In this document: piece after piece, positions 1 to 12,170 of the stretch | Position numbering within the stretch: position 1 is the stretch's first letter | Layout of the letters: each line of letters begins with the position of its first letter | From: Actinomortierella ambigua | Taxonomy: Eukaryota > Mortierellomycota > Mortierellomycetes > Mortierellales > Mortierellaceae | Assembly: GCA_016098155.1 (NCBI GenBank) | Contig: JAAAJB010000078.1 | Span: forward strand, 1-64,000 | Direction: 5' to 3' | Length of the DNA stretch: 64,000 nucleotides | The notes under the pieces: generated by a model | What the model saw: the letters and a program-made list of their open reading frames with translations, nothing else | What the model was told of the DNA's origin: nothing | The model's database searches: none | Made by a program: the position numbers and the translations under genes

Positions 1-1695
1 TTTTTTCACTTGCTTCGCCCACAACCTCTTCGACTTCGGCCCGCTGTTGTTGCTGTATTCGCGTGGCTCCTCTCATATCCACCTCTTCCTCTCCTTATGC
101 CTCATACTGCCCACCACATGTCGGCGCATGCAGTATATCTATTTCTGCTAGCCCAGAATTACTAGCACATGTAGACCCTGAACTAGCCATTGCCCCCGCT
201 TTTCTCTGTCTCTTTCCCTTTCTCTTTCTCTCTCTATCTGACTCTCTCTCTCTCCCCTCATGTCTTTGCCACTTGCAGGGTCCTTTTGGTTCTCGTCGAC
301 TATCAAAAGTCCAACAGCACGACGACTCATATCTTCATCAACCGTTGGCGGAAAACGATAGCTACCCTTGCCCATCAGTTTGATGCACAGCTGTGATAAT
401 CGGCCGAGCTGCTTTTCCCGCTCTTTGTCCGTGCCCTGTCTTTCTTCAGAGAGTTGCGAGCATCCATTGCGACTAGATCATTATTGCTTACATGAGAGAT
501 GAAGGGATCCAGGAAAAGGGATGGATGGCGAAGAGATGATGGAAAGGGGTGAGTGGAGAAAGTTTGAAAGAAAAGAAGGGAAAAAAAAAAGAAAAAGGAA
601 AACAAATACGAGGTAGACACGCGACCTGTACTCTCATCACCACCCAGCCTCCTTTCCACCCCGCACCTGTGGTCACCACAACGTCGTTCTTTTCGCTTCT
701 CCTCCGTCGTCTCTCTTTCTTTTCCTTCTTTTTTTGCTTGGGTCTTTGAAGTTTGCCCTTACCTCACCCCCTCACCCGCACCCTCAATCTTGACACTGCT
801 GCAGTGCTGTCCATAGACAAGCACAAAATGTATATGAGTAAGAAGGTCAGTTTGTAATCTTGCATGCTCATTGGTCCCCCAGGCAGTAAGTACACAGCGT
901 ATAATAAGACCAAAAGTCCATTCTTTGCTCCGCCACCAAATATAGCCCCTGCTCGAGAGGACTGACAAATTCAAACATCACCAGCTACGTACATCGTAAA
1001 GAGCTGTATAGGCTTGATTCTGAAGAGGAAGATTTATGACTCTTAGGCGACAAGGGCCCTAGCCTGAAGAGGATGGGCGGGGTACCAGCTTGCCAATACG
1101 CCTGAAGACTGTTTGGTCGGACAAATCAAAGTTTGTTATCCATGCTAATCATGTTAAGGTGTGGCTGTGGAGGAAACGAAGGGTACAGGCAAAGTGGATG
1201 ACAAGGATATACGGCTGAGGATGTATGCCCTAAAAATGCACCACTCTACACCATCCATGGGGCATGTTTTTCTAACGGGCTAATCCATCACTCTACACTG
1301 ACTGTATGTTCAAAGTCTATGGATAAACCAGCCAGTTCACACAACACCAATCTTGTAGGGAGTGGATTACACAAGTGCTTGTCATCCTCTGTAACAACCG
1401 TGAAGCAGGTGCTGCAAGGTAGGGGCGGGCCGGACCGCCCTCAGGTCTTGGGAATAGCCTATATCCTCAAACAGCAAACCATGCAAGGTCTCGTGAGATT
1501 AAGGCACAAATCTTATGAGGACCGGGAACCCTTGCCAACTCAAGAACATGTCAACTCTGTGTTGGCTGAGGATGGAAAGTCGCGAAAAGAAAAAAAAGAA
1601 AAGCGGAGTTTGACCCGTCTTTAAACAAGCCCCGCATTTTTAGGTAATAGTAAACTTTCATCGCCCAGTTCCCAAAATATTATTTTCCTTTTACT
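1..1695. other. No recognisable gene
   Basis: No open frame here has a domain I recognise. Positions 185-260 are CT-rich and 540-610 are A/G-rich. A 101-codon frame at 1319-1624 has no visible family features and ends in a Lys/Glu run. On the minus strand an AATAAA lies at 1700-1695 and overlaps the stop codon of the carrier gene next door, so at least the right edge is 3' flanking sequence. Confidence 0.6.
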
Positions 1696-3297
1696 TTATT
1701 TGCTTACGATGGGGCGTGTTTTTGCTGTCTCTTCGTAGTCCAAGGGCAACAGACGCTGCTTCATCACTTCATATGTGGAAAAGAAGATGGAGCAGACGCA
1801 AAACCACCAGACGCTGCGAGGTGTGGAACCGACAAAGAATGCACGGTAAATGTTGCCGCCTTGTCTAATCGCTTGCACAATACCTCCTGAGGTACGCCCC
1901 GACGTCTGGGCCACAGCCTCGCGGTAGATCTGCTGGGTCACGCCCGTCATTGACAAGTCAATACCACGCGCGTTACCCGACTTCTTGAAGGTCATAATCC
2001 GCGTGCGAACCACATCCATGGGTGTCGTAAAGTATCCTGCCAGGAATCCCGAAATACCACCAAACAAAGTCGATGTCATGGCGGGAATCTTGACCTCGAC
2101 AGGTGAGTTGGCCAAGACATTGGGATCCGTCGAGAGGGGTTGGGGTGGTGGCATCATGTTGCGCGTATGGAACGCCTTAAAGTTCTCGTAGGTGGTAAAG
2201 AGGATAACCATGAAGGGGCAGTCGCGTGCAGTGGTGCTGAGGAAGCCGCGGAACAGACCACGAGGGCCTTCCTCGCGCAGGACGGCCTTGAAGACGTATG
2301 GTGCGTTGACGTTTTCCACATGTGCGTAGTATCCTGTCTGCAGGCGTGATGTGATGACCTCACGAGGGACCTTGATGACTGAAGAGGCCAAGTCGCCGAT
2401 AATGGCCGAAATTGCCGTTGCTGGAATAGGAGAGAGAGTTGGCAGCCACCAAGGGTGGTGAGGTGGGTTGGTGTGCGAGCTCTGGAAGCGCGAATTTGTA
2501 GGAAGCAGATACGATTTTGTAAGCTCGTAGAACGAGAAACGTGCACCACCCTATCAGGTAGTATTAGACAGTTTAAGGTTGTTTCATATGGGTTAGTCAA
2601 CTTTGTCACTGATAACGAGTCAGAGGAGTACACCAATCGAGACTAGTGGGGGTGCTTTTGGGGGGCAAAACAAACAAACAAAGATTAGGGTGTACCTGCA
2701 GACCGGCACCGATAGAGCTAACGAAGAAACCCTTGCCCAACAGGCGCAGGGTCTCACGTGTAAACACCGCCGACCATGCCACGCCAGATCCGCCAGGGAC
2801 CTGCATTCTTGTTTTCACAGTGTCCAATGGGTGCATCACGGCATAGGAGAGAGCGAGGGAGACAGACCCTGCCTGGAAGTGATCTATTGGAAATTGATTC
2901 AAGTGTGTGCACCAGTCAGCAATAAGCAAACAATTTGATCTTCCGCCTCTTTGCAATCTTAGCCCCTCCTCTTTCTGTCTTCAAGTCTGTCCGTCCGTCC
3001 GCCCTTTTTTTTTTGCCATGCCAAGATCCGAAGAGCAAAAAAGATAATCTCAGACATCTTTCGGTCAGAGGCTATGCTCATCAAGTCTCTACTTTCACCC
3101 ACCCAGCATATTGAGAACAGCAGGTAATAGACGATCCCGCAGCTGAGTGCGGGGAGAGAGGGTTGTAACTTACTCCTGAACCGGTGTGTCTGTGAGTAGG
3201 CGGGCTTTCGGAAGCCGGTTGCTGTGTGCGATGCTGCCATGGCCTTGTGGGCAGTGGTGGTGTATGGGATGTGAGTTGCTTGTTGCTGCTGGTTCAT
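1696..3297 (-). CDS. Mitochondrial carrier family (SLC25) protein, SAM/Mme1-like
   Basis: Three exons (3297-3174, 2883-2696, 2550-1696) give about 388 aa. Seen: the three carrier signature motifs HPLDTVKTR, VPREVITSR and TPMDVVRTR, one per repeat, as expected of a six-helix inner-membrane solute carrier. The second repeat reads SFYELTKSYL and ATAISAIIGDLASSVIKVPREV. Known: the VP-x-E-V form of the second motif is found in S-adenosylmethionine carriers and in the yeast Mme1/Ymr166c group, but the substrate cannot be fixed from these residues. Splice phases are 1 and 0. The middle exon needs acceptor AATAG (exon from 2883), and the last exon opens at GGARFSFYELTK, which restores a continuous frame into the large C-terminal ORF. 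The gene is divergent from an F-box gene with 399 bp between starts. An AATAAA overlaps the stop codon. Confidence 0.88.
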
Positions 3298-3696
3298 GAT
3301 GGAGATATATGCGATGGTATAGTGTACAGGGGGGTTGGAGAGGTGATCAACGGTTCAGAGTGATAAGGAGAGTGTGTCTTGAAATCAAGAAGTGAGAAGA
3401 GAGCGTAAGGAAGAAAGAGTGTGGAGAGTGGAGAGTGGAGAGTGGGTGGTCTGCTGCTGAGAGGCTAGCAAAAAAGAATGCTGGGAGTAGGATGCACAAA
3501 GGAAACTGGGTTAATGAAAACACAGAAAAGCGACGGCCCTTTTATCCTTTTGTTCGGAGATGATTTCTGGGGTCGAATCTGTGCAAAGGCCATGTAGCCA
3601 ATTGACTCAACTGCAGCAGTCACAGCTGGCTGGCATGACAGCATTTTTCGGTGCTGACCCCCTTGCACTCTCCACCGCGACGCGCCTGCAGACACC
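3298..3696. promoter_or_regulatory. Shared divergent promoter region (carrier / F-box gene)
   Basis: 399 bp between two divergent start codons. It carries a short tandem repeat of GTGGAGA at about 3421-3441. The minus strand has no ATG from the carrier start up to about 3590, so the carrier leader may occupy most of the interval. No confident TATA box is seen. Confidence 0.4.
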
Positions 3697-6600
3697 ATGA
3701 TCAAACAGCCATCAACACGTCAATCAGCTCTCGCGCGCATCTCCACGCTCGAGCACATTGCACGCCATCTCGCTGCTCAGGAGGACCTCCATGCTGCCTC
3801 TTTGGTGAACAGGAGCTTCCGACGTGCTTTCACTCCTTACCTATGGAGGTCACCCATCTTTCACAGGTACCGTGCTGTGTATGATTGTCACGTCGGGCGA
3901 GCTCTCCCTTGCTCGATTCGTGCATTCGTCGCACCTGTTCCATTTGTCTCATGGAAGTGATTCAATGACCTTTAACGCACTCTCCCCTTTGCCTCCCTTG
4001 GGATGGACGGAACTCCCCTCCCCCCTGTGCCCTGCAATATAATAGTGAGAGAGCTTTTGTTTCGTTTGTGACAGCCATACGCAATGGCTCACAGGCAAGC
4101 AAACACGTCCGTGGGCTAAGACTCATAGTCCGCGATGGTCCTTCGAGGCGCAACTTTCATCCGTTTGTGCAGTCCACCCACGAGTGCCACCGCCTTGCAT
4201 CCACATCTGCCTTTGCCGATGCCGCCAACCTCATGATTGTAGCAAAGTTCTGCTCGGGACTACGAAGGCTAACATGTTACGGATGGCATCTGCGTACACA
4301 TCACCTCGAGACTGTCATCCTTGAACTCAGTCACCTGGAGCACTTTGTACTGATCGGAGCCGACACACAGGCCACCAATCTTGTGAGCACAGTGGCCGAT
4401 ATCCCATCCATGCTCCCAGAACTTAAAACCTTCCATCTCGATGGTCAGTTTGGTCTTTCCAGCCAGTTTGTACACAGCCTTGGGCGTCACGGAAAGAGAA
4501 TCGAGTCGCTCAAACTATCGTCATCATCCCTTGGCATGTTGGGCAAGGGATTGATCTCCTTGACAAGCCTTGAGCTATTCAACTGTCAAAACTTCACCGA
4601 CGACGATGTCAGTAACCTCATTCAATACTGCACCAAAATCACGTCCATTTCCTTGGCAGACTGTTCAGCTCTCACCACACTGTCGCTCAAACGAATACTG
4701 GAATCAAGACTACACCTACAGTGCCTAGATTTTCGCATCGCCGCCCGCGCTCCTGTCGCCCACAAACATATCAGCATTGCTATCCCTGACACACTTCATC
4801 TTCGCGAGCTCTTTCTGCACAATATCGGACTGACCGGCCAGCATTTTACCGATATATTGCATGCCAGCAAAGGCCTCAAGCGCATTGGTCTTTCTAGGTG
4901 CTTTCAGCTTGCCGAAAGAACCTTCGTGGGTGCATTGCAGTCTTTGCGTGGTTTGAGGACACTCCACCTGGTCGAATGTCCGCTCATAGGAGAGTCGGCT
5001 CTGAAGCAAATCGCCGATCAGCAGTCGGAAACCCTCAGCTCGCTTGTCATCGACACTTGTGGACCGATGCATATACGTTCCGTCGTCTACATCGTCAAGC
5101 GTTGCGCGCGGCTAGAGTGTCTCGGAGTTCATGGATATCAGCACATCACCAACTCGCCTTTCCACCATTTTTCGACAGAGTCTCAACACGAACGCCCGTT
5201 CATCGTGTCGGGTACAACATGCAGCACTACCTTTGAGCTCGAAAACCTGGACAAGGTGATTGAGTACTCTGAATCGCCATGGCCTTTGGAGGACAAAGTT
5301 GCTGCCAAGAGTAGAGATGAAAGCGACAACGACAATAGTGACAGCTCATTCAGCAGTAGTGCGACCGAGGATAGTGATGGCGGCCTTGTGAGCATATCTC
5401 GTCCGAACCCTCCACGAGCTGAAGCAGAGGCTGTCGGTGGTAGCTCAGCTTTCAGGTTCGAGTATGATAGTGTCGCCTCAGCCTACGATCTCGCAAAGCA
5501 GGTAGCTGGGGCTGACATCGGCACTCCCGTGATGCTCGAGGGATGGGCAACTGATGCCGCCGAGGACATTGGGCTCACAGAGGAAGAGACGTTCCATACA
5601 GCCACTTTCAAACAAGACCCCTTCTCAGCCCCGTCAGGTTCCTCATTCTCAGTTTCTTCTAAAGCAGGCAGGAGACACATTGATCCCAAAGGGTATTCGA
5701 GAGCCAGTCCTCGCAGACCGTTTGCTGTAAGAAGGCCAGCAACGTCGACCCCTCCACCAGCACAGGCGTCGTCATCACTGGCCAACCAATGGCAAGTGTA
5801 CAGCGTTGAGCTGCAATCTAGCAACGGTCGCCATGGTGTCCAAAAGGCCAACTCAACAGCCCAGCACGCGGATGCAGCAGTGTGGATGCAGGGTCTATCG
5901 CAGGATAGCACCAACGGCACCCAATCCCCTATTGGCCAGAAGACTGACCTCCGAGGAGGATGGGGCGAACGGCCACGTCATCCTCAAGGGTATACAGAGG
6001 AATCCAACTATCCTTGGGCGGAACAGCAACCTACACAGAGTCATACGACCGTCCGTGCAGAGGAGAATGGATTATGGACTCATGGTGATACCGACGTAGA
6101 GGTCACCACAAAAAGCACTTCGGAGTGGGTGGACTATACCGCTTGGGCACAGACTACGCGTGGAGAAAGCATCGGAAAAGGCGCTTCGAACGAGCATCCT
6201 GCCGAGCATCCTTTTTCATCACAACCTACTCATACACCAAACGAGTCAACAAAAGATGTCGCCTTGACATCGCCGTCATCTGTGGTTACCGAAAACCATG
6301 AGCCTGAACCTAGTGAGCCAGTCTTGATTGATGTCTCTGATACTCCCAGTAGTCAAGATGCGGTCACAGGTATGGGTCGAGCCATGGAGGACATGCATGC
6401 TCTGGGAGCCCTATATAGCCATCAGCTGTCTCCAGAGGAGAGGGGCAAGTCCAGCTTTGAAAAGGCGGCTAGCGGCAAGGCGGCGGAGGGAATGTTGGTG
6501 GACCTGTCGACTGGCGATGACGAAGACTTCACCTCAACATCAGGGCTTCGCCATGCCCATACTCCTAATGAAAGTACTGTAGTTCATGTATCTTCATCGC

Positions 6601-6902
6601 TTCAAGGTCTGATTGACTTGGATCTTTTGGTGGCCTCTGTGGGTTTCGTGCAACCCGTGCAGACAACTTCGCCATTGCCTCTCACAGACCTTATCTCGAC
6701 AATAATACCCAAACCCAGTGCTACGCAATTTTCTGACAGCATTGCCTCCCCGGCAACCTCGAGCGCACCCACTACACCTAGGCCGTCGACTCCTAGCCTT
6801 CTGGAGCCTTGTTTGCCAAGGGAGCGCGACAACTTTGGTTTTGGCTTGGAGGATACCATGAGTTGGTTGCAAGTCCTGTCTAAAAGGCAAACGTCTGGAT
6901 GA
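3697..6902 (+). CDS. F-box / leucine-rich repeat protein with long acidic Ser/Thr-rich tail
   Basis: Two exons (3697-3866, 4046-6902) give about 1008 aa. An N-terminal F-box lies at about residues 15-60 (ISTLEHIARHLAAQEDLHAAS, then RAFTPYLWRS). Leucine-rich repeats of the AMN1/FBXL type follow to about residue 390, with recurrent L-x-x-L-x-L-x-x-C units such as LTSLELFNCQNFTDDDV. The last 600 residues are acidic, Ser/Thr/Pro-rich and probably disordered. Known: F-box proteins recruit substrates to SCF ubiquitin ligases; no substrate can be named. The acceptor AATAG (exon from 4046) was chosen because it keeps phase and yields SERAFVSFVTAIRNG, a usual continuation of the F-box in this group. 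The CAG acceptor 29 nt downstream would break the frame. A near-C-terminal LIDLD resembles a clathrin-box motif. Confidence 0.87.
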
Positions 6903-7634
6903 TGAGAACAGATAGAAGGCATTGGCCGCCTGCAAGAAGAAAGCAACAGTACTCTGCGGGCTAATCCACATATCTCAATACCACTTCTTTGTACTGCAAT
7001 TATGGTTATTTTTTTCGCGGGGTTTGCACAGCCCAAATGAGCTACCTATCCCCTCCTCTATGTTTGCACTGCCACCACAATGGTGATCTTGCAGGTTGCC
7101 TGAGGTCTCTAAATAGTTCCCACTTGCAGCTCATACTACAGTCTGGAGCAGTGGTTACTGACGCGTCTTAAACTTGCATGCTTTTACCAACATCTACATG
7201 TGGCAAAGACGTCCATTGATCAATATCTGGGCAAGCAGCGGCGTTCGAGCTGTGCTGCCATCTGGCTTTTTGTTGACACCCCTCGGATCCTCCCCCCTCC
7301 CCATTTCTTGTGTTCACAGCACAAACCCAAACAAAAATCTCTGCAGGAGAGTCGAAACTCTCGCCGGATTTGTCTGTTTTTCCTCCTCCACACAAAAAGC
7401 GGATTGATCGTTTTGTCCCGAAAGAGATCGCTATCTCTCTCTCTTCTTCCTTCTCTTCACCCATCTCTCTGGTCTTTTCCGACACCTCTCTCTTGTTCGC
7501 ACACATTTCATTCTTTGGCAGCCTTGACCTCCCCACCTGTACATATTACCTCTTTCACACCTGCACCCTGTCTCGTAATCCAATTTTTTCGCTCACCTCC
7601 CTGCCACTCCCCTCCCCACCTCCCTCGTGATAGC
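6903..7634 (+). promoter_or_regulatory. Intergenic region and AUG-free pyrimidine-rich leader of the kelch-type gene
   Basis: From 7201 to 7634 the plus strand has no ATG in any frame, and its last 200 nt are strongly C/T-rich. It therefore looks like the transcribed leader of the gene starting at 7635. The leader is also open in the same frame as that gene from about 7200 without a Met codon. The stretch 6903-7200 shows no gene. Confidence 0.5.
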
Positions 7635-9897
7635 ATGTGGACTGCTGCGGGCCACCGCAAACGACCTGGAGGAAATGCTCGCTCGACCTCATCCACCCTT
7701 ACCACATCCTTCTTTGCGCTGAGCGCCGCTCTACTTCAACTTGCCTCATTAATACTAGCGCAGTCCAAGGGCCCAGGCCCGCGGGCCGGGCACTGTGTGG
7801 TCGAGCACGATAACACCGTCTATTTTCTTGGGGGGACACCACCATTCCCATCATATGCTGGCTTCACATCCCTTCAACTCCCTGTACCAGCCATTGCCAG
7901 CAATAACCCAGAGACCTTACCTTGGAAGGACTTGCCAGACCCGCCCATTTCCATCTACATTGCGAACCTCACCCTGACAATCACCCAGCCAGCACCACCC
8001 ACGCCTGCATGGACCGACTGTTTTGCGACAAAGGACGGGCGGATTGTGGTGGTGGGCGGACAAGTGCAGGTGCTCGTTTACGAGATTGCGACCCAGACCT
8101 GGCGAGGCGGCGCAGGCGAGATATCTTTGGCGCTCAAGTTTGGACCGTCGGTCTCTGTGAACCCATTCCAACAACCAGCATACATCCAGTCCCGGATCCT
8201 AGCCGATGGCCTAACGGCCTTGGTCGTCTGTACATTGACCTGGAACAGCCAGTCCGACCCGTATTATCTTGACACGACCACCTGGACCGTATCACGCGCC
8301 ATCGGCACGCCCGATACAACGCCCGTCTCGGGCGCAGGTACAGCTGCGACGGGATGGGCTCCTGTCCCCGGCGGAGGGCCGGTGTTGCCACCTTCAGGGT
8401 TTCGCCATTACACGTTGGCAATCGTCGGTCAGGATCCGGATGAACCCAAGGAGCATTATGGGAACGGTGCAGCCTTTATTGTCGGGGGTTACTCGACACT
8501 TATCACGGGCGAAGTCAAAGATTGGGATGCAATGACTTCCATTCCTGTGCAGCAAGCGCCAAGCAAAGGTAATTCTGCTAAAGTTTATTTTTTTTTCCTC
8601 GTGCACACATGCACACATAAATCCCTTTTGTGTGTTTGTTGGTGTGGCGAAATGCTTTCGCACAGAAAGAAAGAGCCTGCCTCTTTGTTGCTTCTGCAAA
8701 CAACAAAAAAGCACTCCAGTCATTTTTTTTTGGTTCTGACCCATTGGTACTTCCAGCTTTGTGTCTCTCTTTCTGACCGTTCTTTTCTTGTTCTTGTATT
8801 ACCCTTTCTTTTTTTTTTTAGACATGGCTCGGTTTGGCAACGCAGGCGTATTACCAAAGACAACACGAGGCGCCAAGGCGTTTGGGACGGGATCCAACAT
8901 ACTGACTGTGTTTCCAGGCAATGGTGGACGCCAATCACCCTCTGACCTCTCCCAGGTCGTCTATCGTGTCGACAGCCACACCAGGACAGCAGAGCCAGTC
9001 GCAGTCGGGGGCGATCACTGGCCAAAGAACGCCGTCTTTCGTGGAGCAACTATCATCGGACGCTCAAACCAGATTTTGCTCCATGGTGGACTCTCGACGC
9101 TCGAGTTTCAAGGCGGCACGCCCCCGAGAGAGGCATTCTTCGGCCAATCGTTGGCAGTCTACAATGGCGATGCCCAGACGTTTGTCGACAACATTGACAA
9201 GTATGTGCCGAAAAAATCAATGGCCCTTGTTATTGGTCTCTCCGTCGGAGGCACTGTCTTGCTGGTGTTGATCGTGGGAGGTGTCTTCTGGTTCAAGAGG
9301 CGGCAGAGATCCAGACGGGACGAGGAGGCCGAGCGCATGGCCAAGGGTCTGATCTTAAAGTCGGAGAACGACCTGCAGCATCTGGACGATAAGCAGCATC
9401 GTATGAGCAGGGCAATTCCAGTGGTCTTTCAAGACGGAGCAGGAGTCATGGGCATGCGGATGTCCGAGGATCAGAGTCAGGCGATGCTTCCAAAGAGCAT
9501 GGAGGGGACGTCGGCAGGGGTCTCCGTCTCGACAGCAGCACCGGGAGGGTATTTCTCCAACTGGTGGTCGGGTGTTGCTTTCAAACGATCAGGATATGAT
9601 GCGCCCGGAAGCAGTCTTGCGGAGACAGGTGTACCGACCGATCCAGTGCATACAGGTCCGATACCAACTACCAGCGCCCCCACATCTTCGTACACAGTCG
9701 TCACCACACCGACGGACACACACGTCATGATGGCGATCCCACCACCCCCATCGCTTGCTTCACCCCGGATGGCGCATAGCCCGCAAGAGTTTGCAACATC
9801 CACGCCGACAATTCACTTTGCTGCACAGCAGATCATGGACATGCAGCACCACCATTATAACCAGCAAAAGCAGCAACAGCAACAACATCAGCAACAA

Positions 9898-9929
<32 letters not shown>

Positions 9930-10617
9930 AAAGGACCTAAGCGAGGCTGACCAGCGCGCCAGCGTGGCCACATCGCGCGACTCTCAATATCTCGCCACCT
10001 GGGACATTGTAGCGGCATCGACAAATGAGAGCAAGATCAAAGTGCCAGTGCATGACTCCAATCCGCCAAAGACCGCGGCCTTTTCTCCTCCGCCACGTCC
10101 GCCGTCTCTCTCACAACATATCACCATGTCCTCACCTCCCCCGGCCTTCTCCGTCGCAGGCGCTTCCTCCACTACTACCCTTGCCGTATCATCATCTCCA
10201 TCGTCGCCTCACGTGGACGTGTCCACTATGGTCAGTCATCCATCCACCGCGGTCGCAACGGAAGCAGCGACGGCCACCACTACTTCTGCCCCAACCAACA
10301 CCACCACCACGTTGGCCACTACTACTTCAACAATATCAGCAGCCCCACATCCATACGCAACACAGGCATACGACAATATCTCAGTGCCGATCGTCTATGG
10401 GCTACCAGAGGATTGGACTCCTGGGACGAGGGAGCCAGCCACGTCAGCAGGGGAAGAAGACAAAGTGGCGGTAGTGGCAACAACAGATATAGCAGCAGAG
10501 CCTGTGGCTACTCCTCTACCAACAATACCACTACCACTACCACCATCACCATCACCACCACCGCTTCCATTGGCCTCGCGACCACGACAGACTGACCCAC
10601 AGGCGGGTCTTTATTAG
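7635..10617 (+). CDS. Kelch-type single-pass membrane protein with polyQ cytoplasmic tail
   Basis: Two exons (7635-8568, 8822-10617) give about 909 aa. A hydrophobic stretch ending LASLILAQ (residues 25-42) is a signal peptide behind a basic N-terminus. The ectodomain (about 45-440) has kelch-like blade sequences such as RAGHCVVEHDNTVYFLGG, DGRIVVVGGQVQVLVYEIATQ and GNGAAFIVGGYSTLI, plus a final blade ILLHGGLSTLEF. A membrane segment follows at about 445-468 (VIGLSVGGTVLLVLIVGG), then the stop-transfer RRQRSRR. The cytoplasmic tail is Ser/Thr/Pro-rich and has a polyQ run at 9867-9931. Splicing joins SK to DMARFG in phase 1. Known: beta-propeller ectodomains anchored by one helix are common but uncharacterised in Mortierella-type fungi. 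A role as cell-surface receptor or adhesin is inference only. The start is the first ATG after an AUG-free leader. Confidence 0.82.
9867..9931 (+). repeat. CAG/CAA tract coding polyglutamine
   Basis: Mixed CAG and CAA codons, interrupted by His and Glu codons and ending in a pure CAG run. It lies in the cytoplasmic tail of the kelch-type membrane protein. Confidence 0.85.
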
Positions 10618-11210
10618 GCATCTTTTTTTTTTTTTTTTTTTTTTTTCCATTTTCTCCGCACTTCCACACTTTGCACGCACACTCTCTCCTGTCCCCATTT
10701 TCTCTTCCCTCACATGATATTGTTCCGACAGCATTGAGAACATGGCTCCCTCCCACCTTTATTTTTTTATCCGCATGAATACCATTCCATCCCATCCTCT
10801 TCAGATAATAAATGAGTGCGGACGTGAGATAGCGGGAGCGAACGAAAGAGTTTTATTCACCAGAGTAGGGAGAGAGGGATAGAGAGAGAGAGACTGTGTG
10901 TATGAGAGAGGGAGAGACAGAGGTGACGGAGGACGAGGACCAAAAATGCAAGAAAGGGATAAAGAGAGATTGACCAAAGGCGATTAGGAAGAAGAAGAGG
11001 AGGAAGGAGGAAGGGAAAGGAAAGAAAAGGGAAAGGGGAGGAAAGGGGAAAGGGAAAGGGAGAGTACAGGGAGGGAGAGACAGGGAGAGATAGAGAGAGA
11101 TAGCATAGAGAACAGGCTTCGTAAGGGAAAGCAATTAGCAGCTATGGTCCACGACAGAAGAGAAGGCAAGAAAAGGAATGAAGGGAAGACGAGAGGAAGG
11201 AAAGAAGGGA
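10618..11210. other. Convergent 3' flanks with GA-rich tract
   Basis: No gene. A T-run lies at 10623-10645. A plus-strand AATAAA at 10808-10813 suits the kelch-type gene. A minus-strand AATAAA at 10858-10853 suits the bHLH gene. Positions 10860-11110 are almost pure purine on the plus strand, which would make the bHLH 3' UTR C/U-rich. Confidence 0.55.
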
Positions 11211-12138
11211 TCATGCACTAAGGGAAGGCTCGCTTGACTGGGCACGACTCTCAGATTCTTCCTCGTCTTCATCGCCTTCGAGACCATACTCCTCAGCCAA
11301 CCGGCGTACTTCATCCTCGAGCAGGAGAATGTAGTCGACGGCCTTGCGTAGGATAGTTGCCTTGGAGTCGGTATTGGCAGCACATCTATAACAGAATTTG
11401 AGCGAGAGTTAAGAAAAAAATACACCCCCCCTCCCGCCCGTGTTGGTTAGTCTGGTCAGTACAAAGCAGAATCCTTAGTACTTCCCGCAAAAGAAACTTC
11501 CGGATGGGGTGTGATAACAAAAAAAAACAAAAGGTACGTACTCGGGAATGACACTCTTGAGCTCATCAAATCCGCCGTTAATCTTCTCACGCCGCTTCTG
11601 TTCCGACAAAATATGCGCCATTCGACGACTTGGCAGCGCAACCTCTGGCCGGCCCATGCTACCATTGTGGCTGCTGCTCAGCATCGCCCCCACACCTGAT
11701 CCAACACCACCACCACCACCACCACCACCACTACTGCTACCACCAGGTATCTTCCGGATCTGTCGACCATGATACTTGCGGGGCGCAGATGTCTGTGGAG
11801 GCCGCGGTGGCACGTTCCGTGGCGGTGGGATGTAAATCATGGACCGGCTACGCATCCGTCGCTTGTTGCTCGGTTCGCTGCCATCGTCTCCAAGAGGCAT
11901 GGAGGTTGAGAACGACGAAGCCGCCATCGACGAATCGTGATCAAGGTCGTCATCATCGCCACCACTGCTGCTGCTGCCACCACCACCACCACCCAGACTG
12001 TAATCTCGACCACCCCCATGACTGGCTTGATGCTGCAAGAGTTGCTGGTGCTGCTGGAATGCTTGGTGGTGTTGATGGAAAGTGGAGTGGACTGGCATCG
12101 AACTTGAGAGATTCAACGACATTTGCTGCTGTTGTTGC

Positions 12139-12170
<32 letters not shown>

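Noticed and set aside
1696..2391. Carrier gene read as a single 231-codon ORF
   Set aside because: It would contain only two of three carrier repeats; upstream exons in correct phase supply the first motif and the start.
4068..6902. F-box protein starting at 4068
   Set aside because: That codon is GTG; splicing from an ATG exon at 3697 supplies the F-box and keeps frame.
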